Assembly (NCBI GenBank): GCA_900555635.1
Contig: USLU01000002.1
Coordinates: forward strand, 62,001 to 126,000
Direction of reading: 5' to 3'
Length of the DNA stretch: 64,000 bases
Source of the DNA: an uncultured Bacteroides sp.
GTDB lineage: Bacteria; Bacteroidota; Bacteroidia; Bacteroidales; Bacteroidaceae
Positions 63,662-64,000 of the stretch are shown here, piece by piece. Made by a program: the position numbers and the translations under genes. The stretch's first letter is position 1; the number at the start of each line of letters is the position of its first letter. The notes beneath the pieces are model-generated. The model worked only from the letters and a program-made list of their open reading frames with translations, had not been told where the DNA came from and made no database searches.

Positions 63662-64000
63662 ATGAAAAGCATTCTCAGATTTGCCAAGGGACTACTCCCT
63701 TTGCTGGGACTACTTCTGTCCCTATCCATTGCGGCACAAGAGTTACAAGTGAAAGGACTTGTGAAAGACGTGACCGGCGAATCAATAATCGGAGCCAATG
63801 TTCTGGTTAAAGGAACATCTATCGGTACCATTACCGATGTAGATGGAAACTTCACGCTGAAAGCTCCGGCCGGAAGCACCCTCTCTGTATCTTGCATCGG
63901 CTACAAAACCCAAGACGTAGCGGTAAGCAAGGATTTACTCGTGATAACTTTGAAAGAAGACGCCGAACTACTGGACGAGGTAGTCGTAATTGGCTACGGT
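63662..64000 (+). CDS. SusC-like TonB-dependent receptor (partial, N-terminus)
   Basis: It begins at ATG 63662 and runs off the right edge after 113 codons. Signal peptide (LPLLGLLLSLSIAAQ), carboxypeptidase-D-like domain (GESIIGANVLVKGT, ITDVDGNFTLKAPAGS, SCIGYKTQDV) and the TonB-box region (LDEVVVIGYG) are visible. It follows the SusR-like regulator on the same strand, so it is probably the receptor of a starch-type locus continuing to the right. Confidence 0.93.
   Translation, partial: MKSILRFAKGLLPLLGLLLSLSIAAQELQVKGLVKDVTGESIIGANVLVKGTSIGTITDVDGNFTLKAPAGSTLSVSCIGYKTQDVAVSKDLLVITLKEDAELLDEVVVIGYG

Overview
The window reads as a chromosomal segment of a gut Bacteroides (or very close relative). 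The reasons are four SusC-type and three SusD-type genes, a hybrid two-component system, an ECF sigma/FecR pair, BACON and SusE-type lipoproteins, and many promoters with the Bacteroidetes -7 element TAnnTTTG in place of a -10/-35 pair. I see no rRNA, tRNA, insertion sequence, phage or CRISPR-Cas locus. The interest lies in carbohydrate-uptake loci (PULs) and their control DNA.

Layout. 1-4.8 kb: a truncated SusC-like receptor, a secreted met-zincin protease and an Fsr-type MFS exporter, all minus strand. 5-16.5 kb: a host-glycan-type PUL on the minus strand (sialidase, ECF sigma, FecR anti-sigma, SusC with STN domain, SusD, GH2 beta-galactosidase). 16.9-29.7 kb: housekeeping block (pheS, MFS, nth, pgk, porin, glsA, TPR protein; then on the minus strand nitroreductase, small membrane protein, DUF2520 protein, KdsC-like phosphatase, Maf; then a FemAB/GNAT-like protein on plus). 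29.7-44.7 kb: an alpha-glucan-type PUL on minus (SusC, SusD, SusE-like, an esterase-GH13 fusion, a ChaN/Tiki-like protein), followed by a separate trypsin-like protease and a separate BACON-GH13 lipoprotein. 45.2-59 kb: a beta-1,4-galactan PUL on minus (hybrid two-component regulator, SusC, SusD, surface glycan-binding protein, GH53 endo-galactanase, GH2 beta-galactosidase), the gene content I recall for the B. thetaiotaomicron BT4667-BT4673 locus. 59.2-64 kb on plus: a LacI-family regulator, an MFS/GPH sugar importer, a SusR-like membrane regulator and the start of another SusC.

How the parts work together. In each PUL the SusC/D pair imports oligosaccharides made by the surface hydrolases, and the sensor beside it switches the locus on. 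The best new signal is regulatory. A 12-bp palindrome (GCAAACGATTGC, or a close variant) occurs upstream of three separate units: the alpha-glucan SusC, the BACON-GH13 gene and the LacI gene. Each copy is centred 65-66 bp upstream of a TAnnTTTG box. This suggests one regulator, plausibly the LacI protein encoded here, binding at a fixed activator-like distance and tying the 29.7-44.7 kb locus to the 59-61.6 kb genes.

Other unexplained structure includes two four-unit intergenic arrays with exact 21- and 22-bp periods, long perfect inverted repeats between genes, nearly identical leaders and signal-peptide regions in two SusC genes, and hairpins between the SusCD(E) genes and the first enzyme in two PULs. 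All calls rest on reading the sequence and remembered family knowledge; no database search was run.
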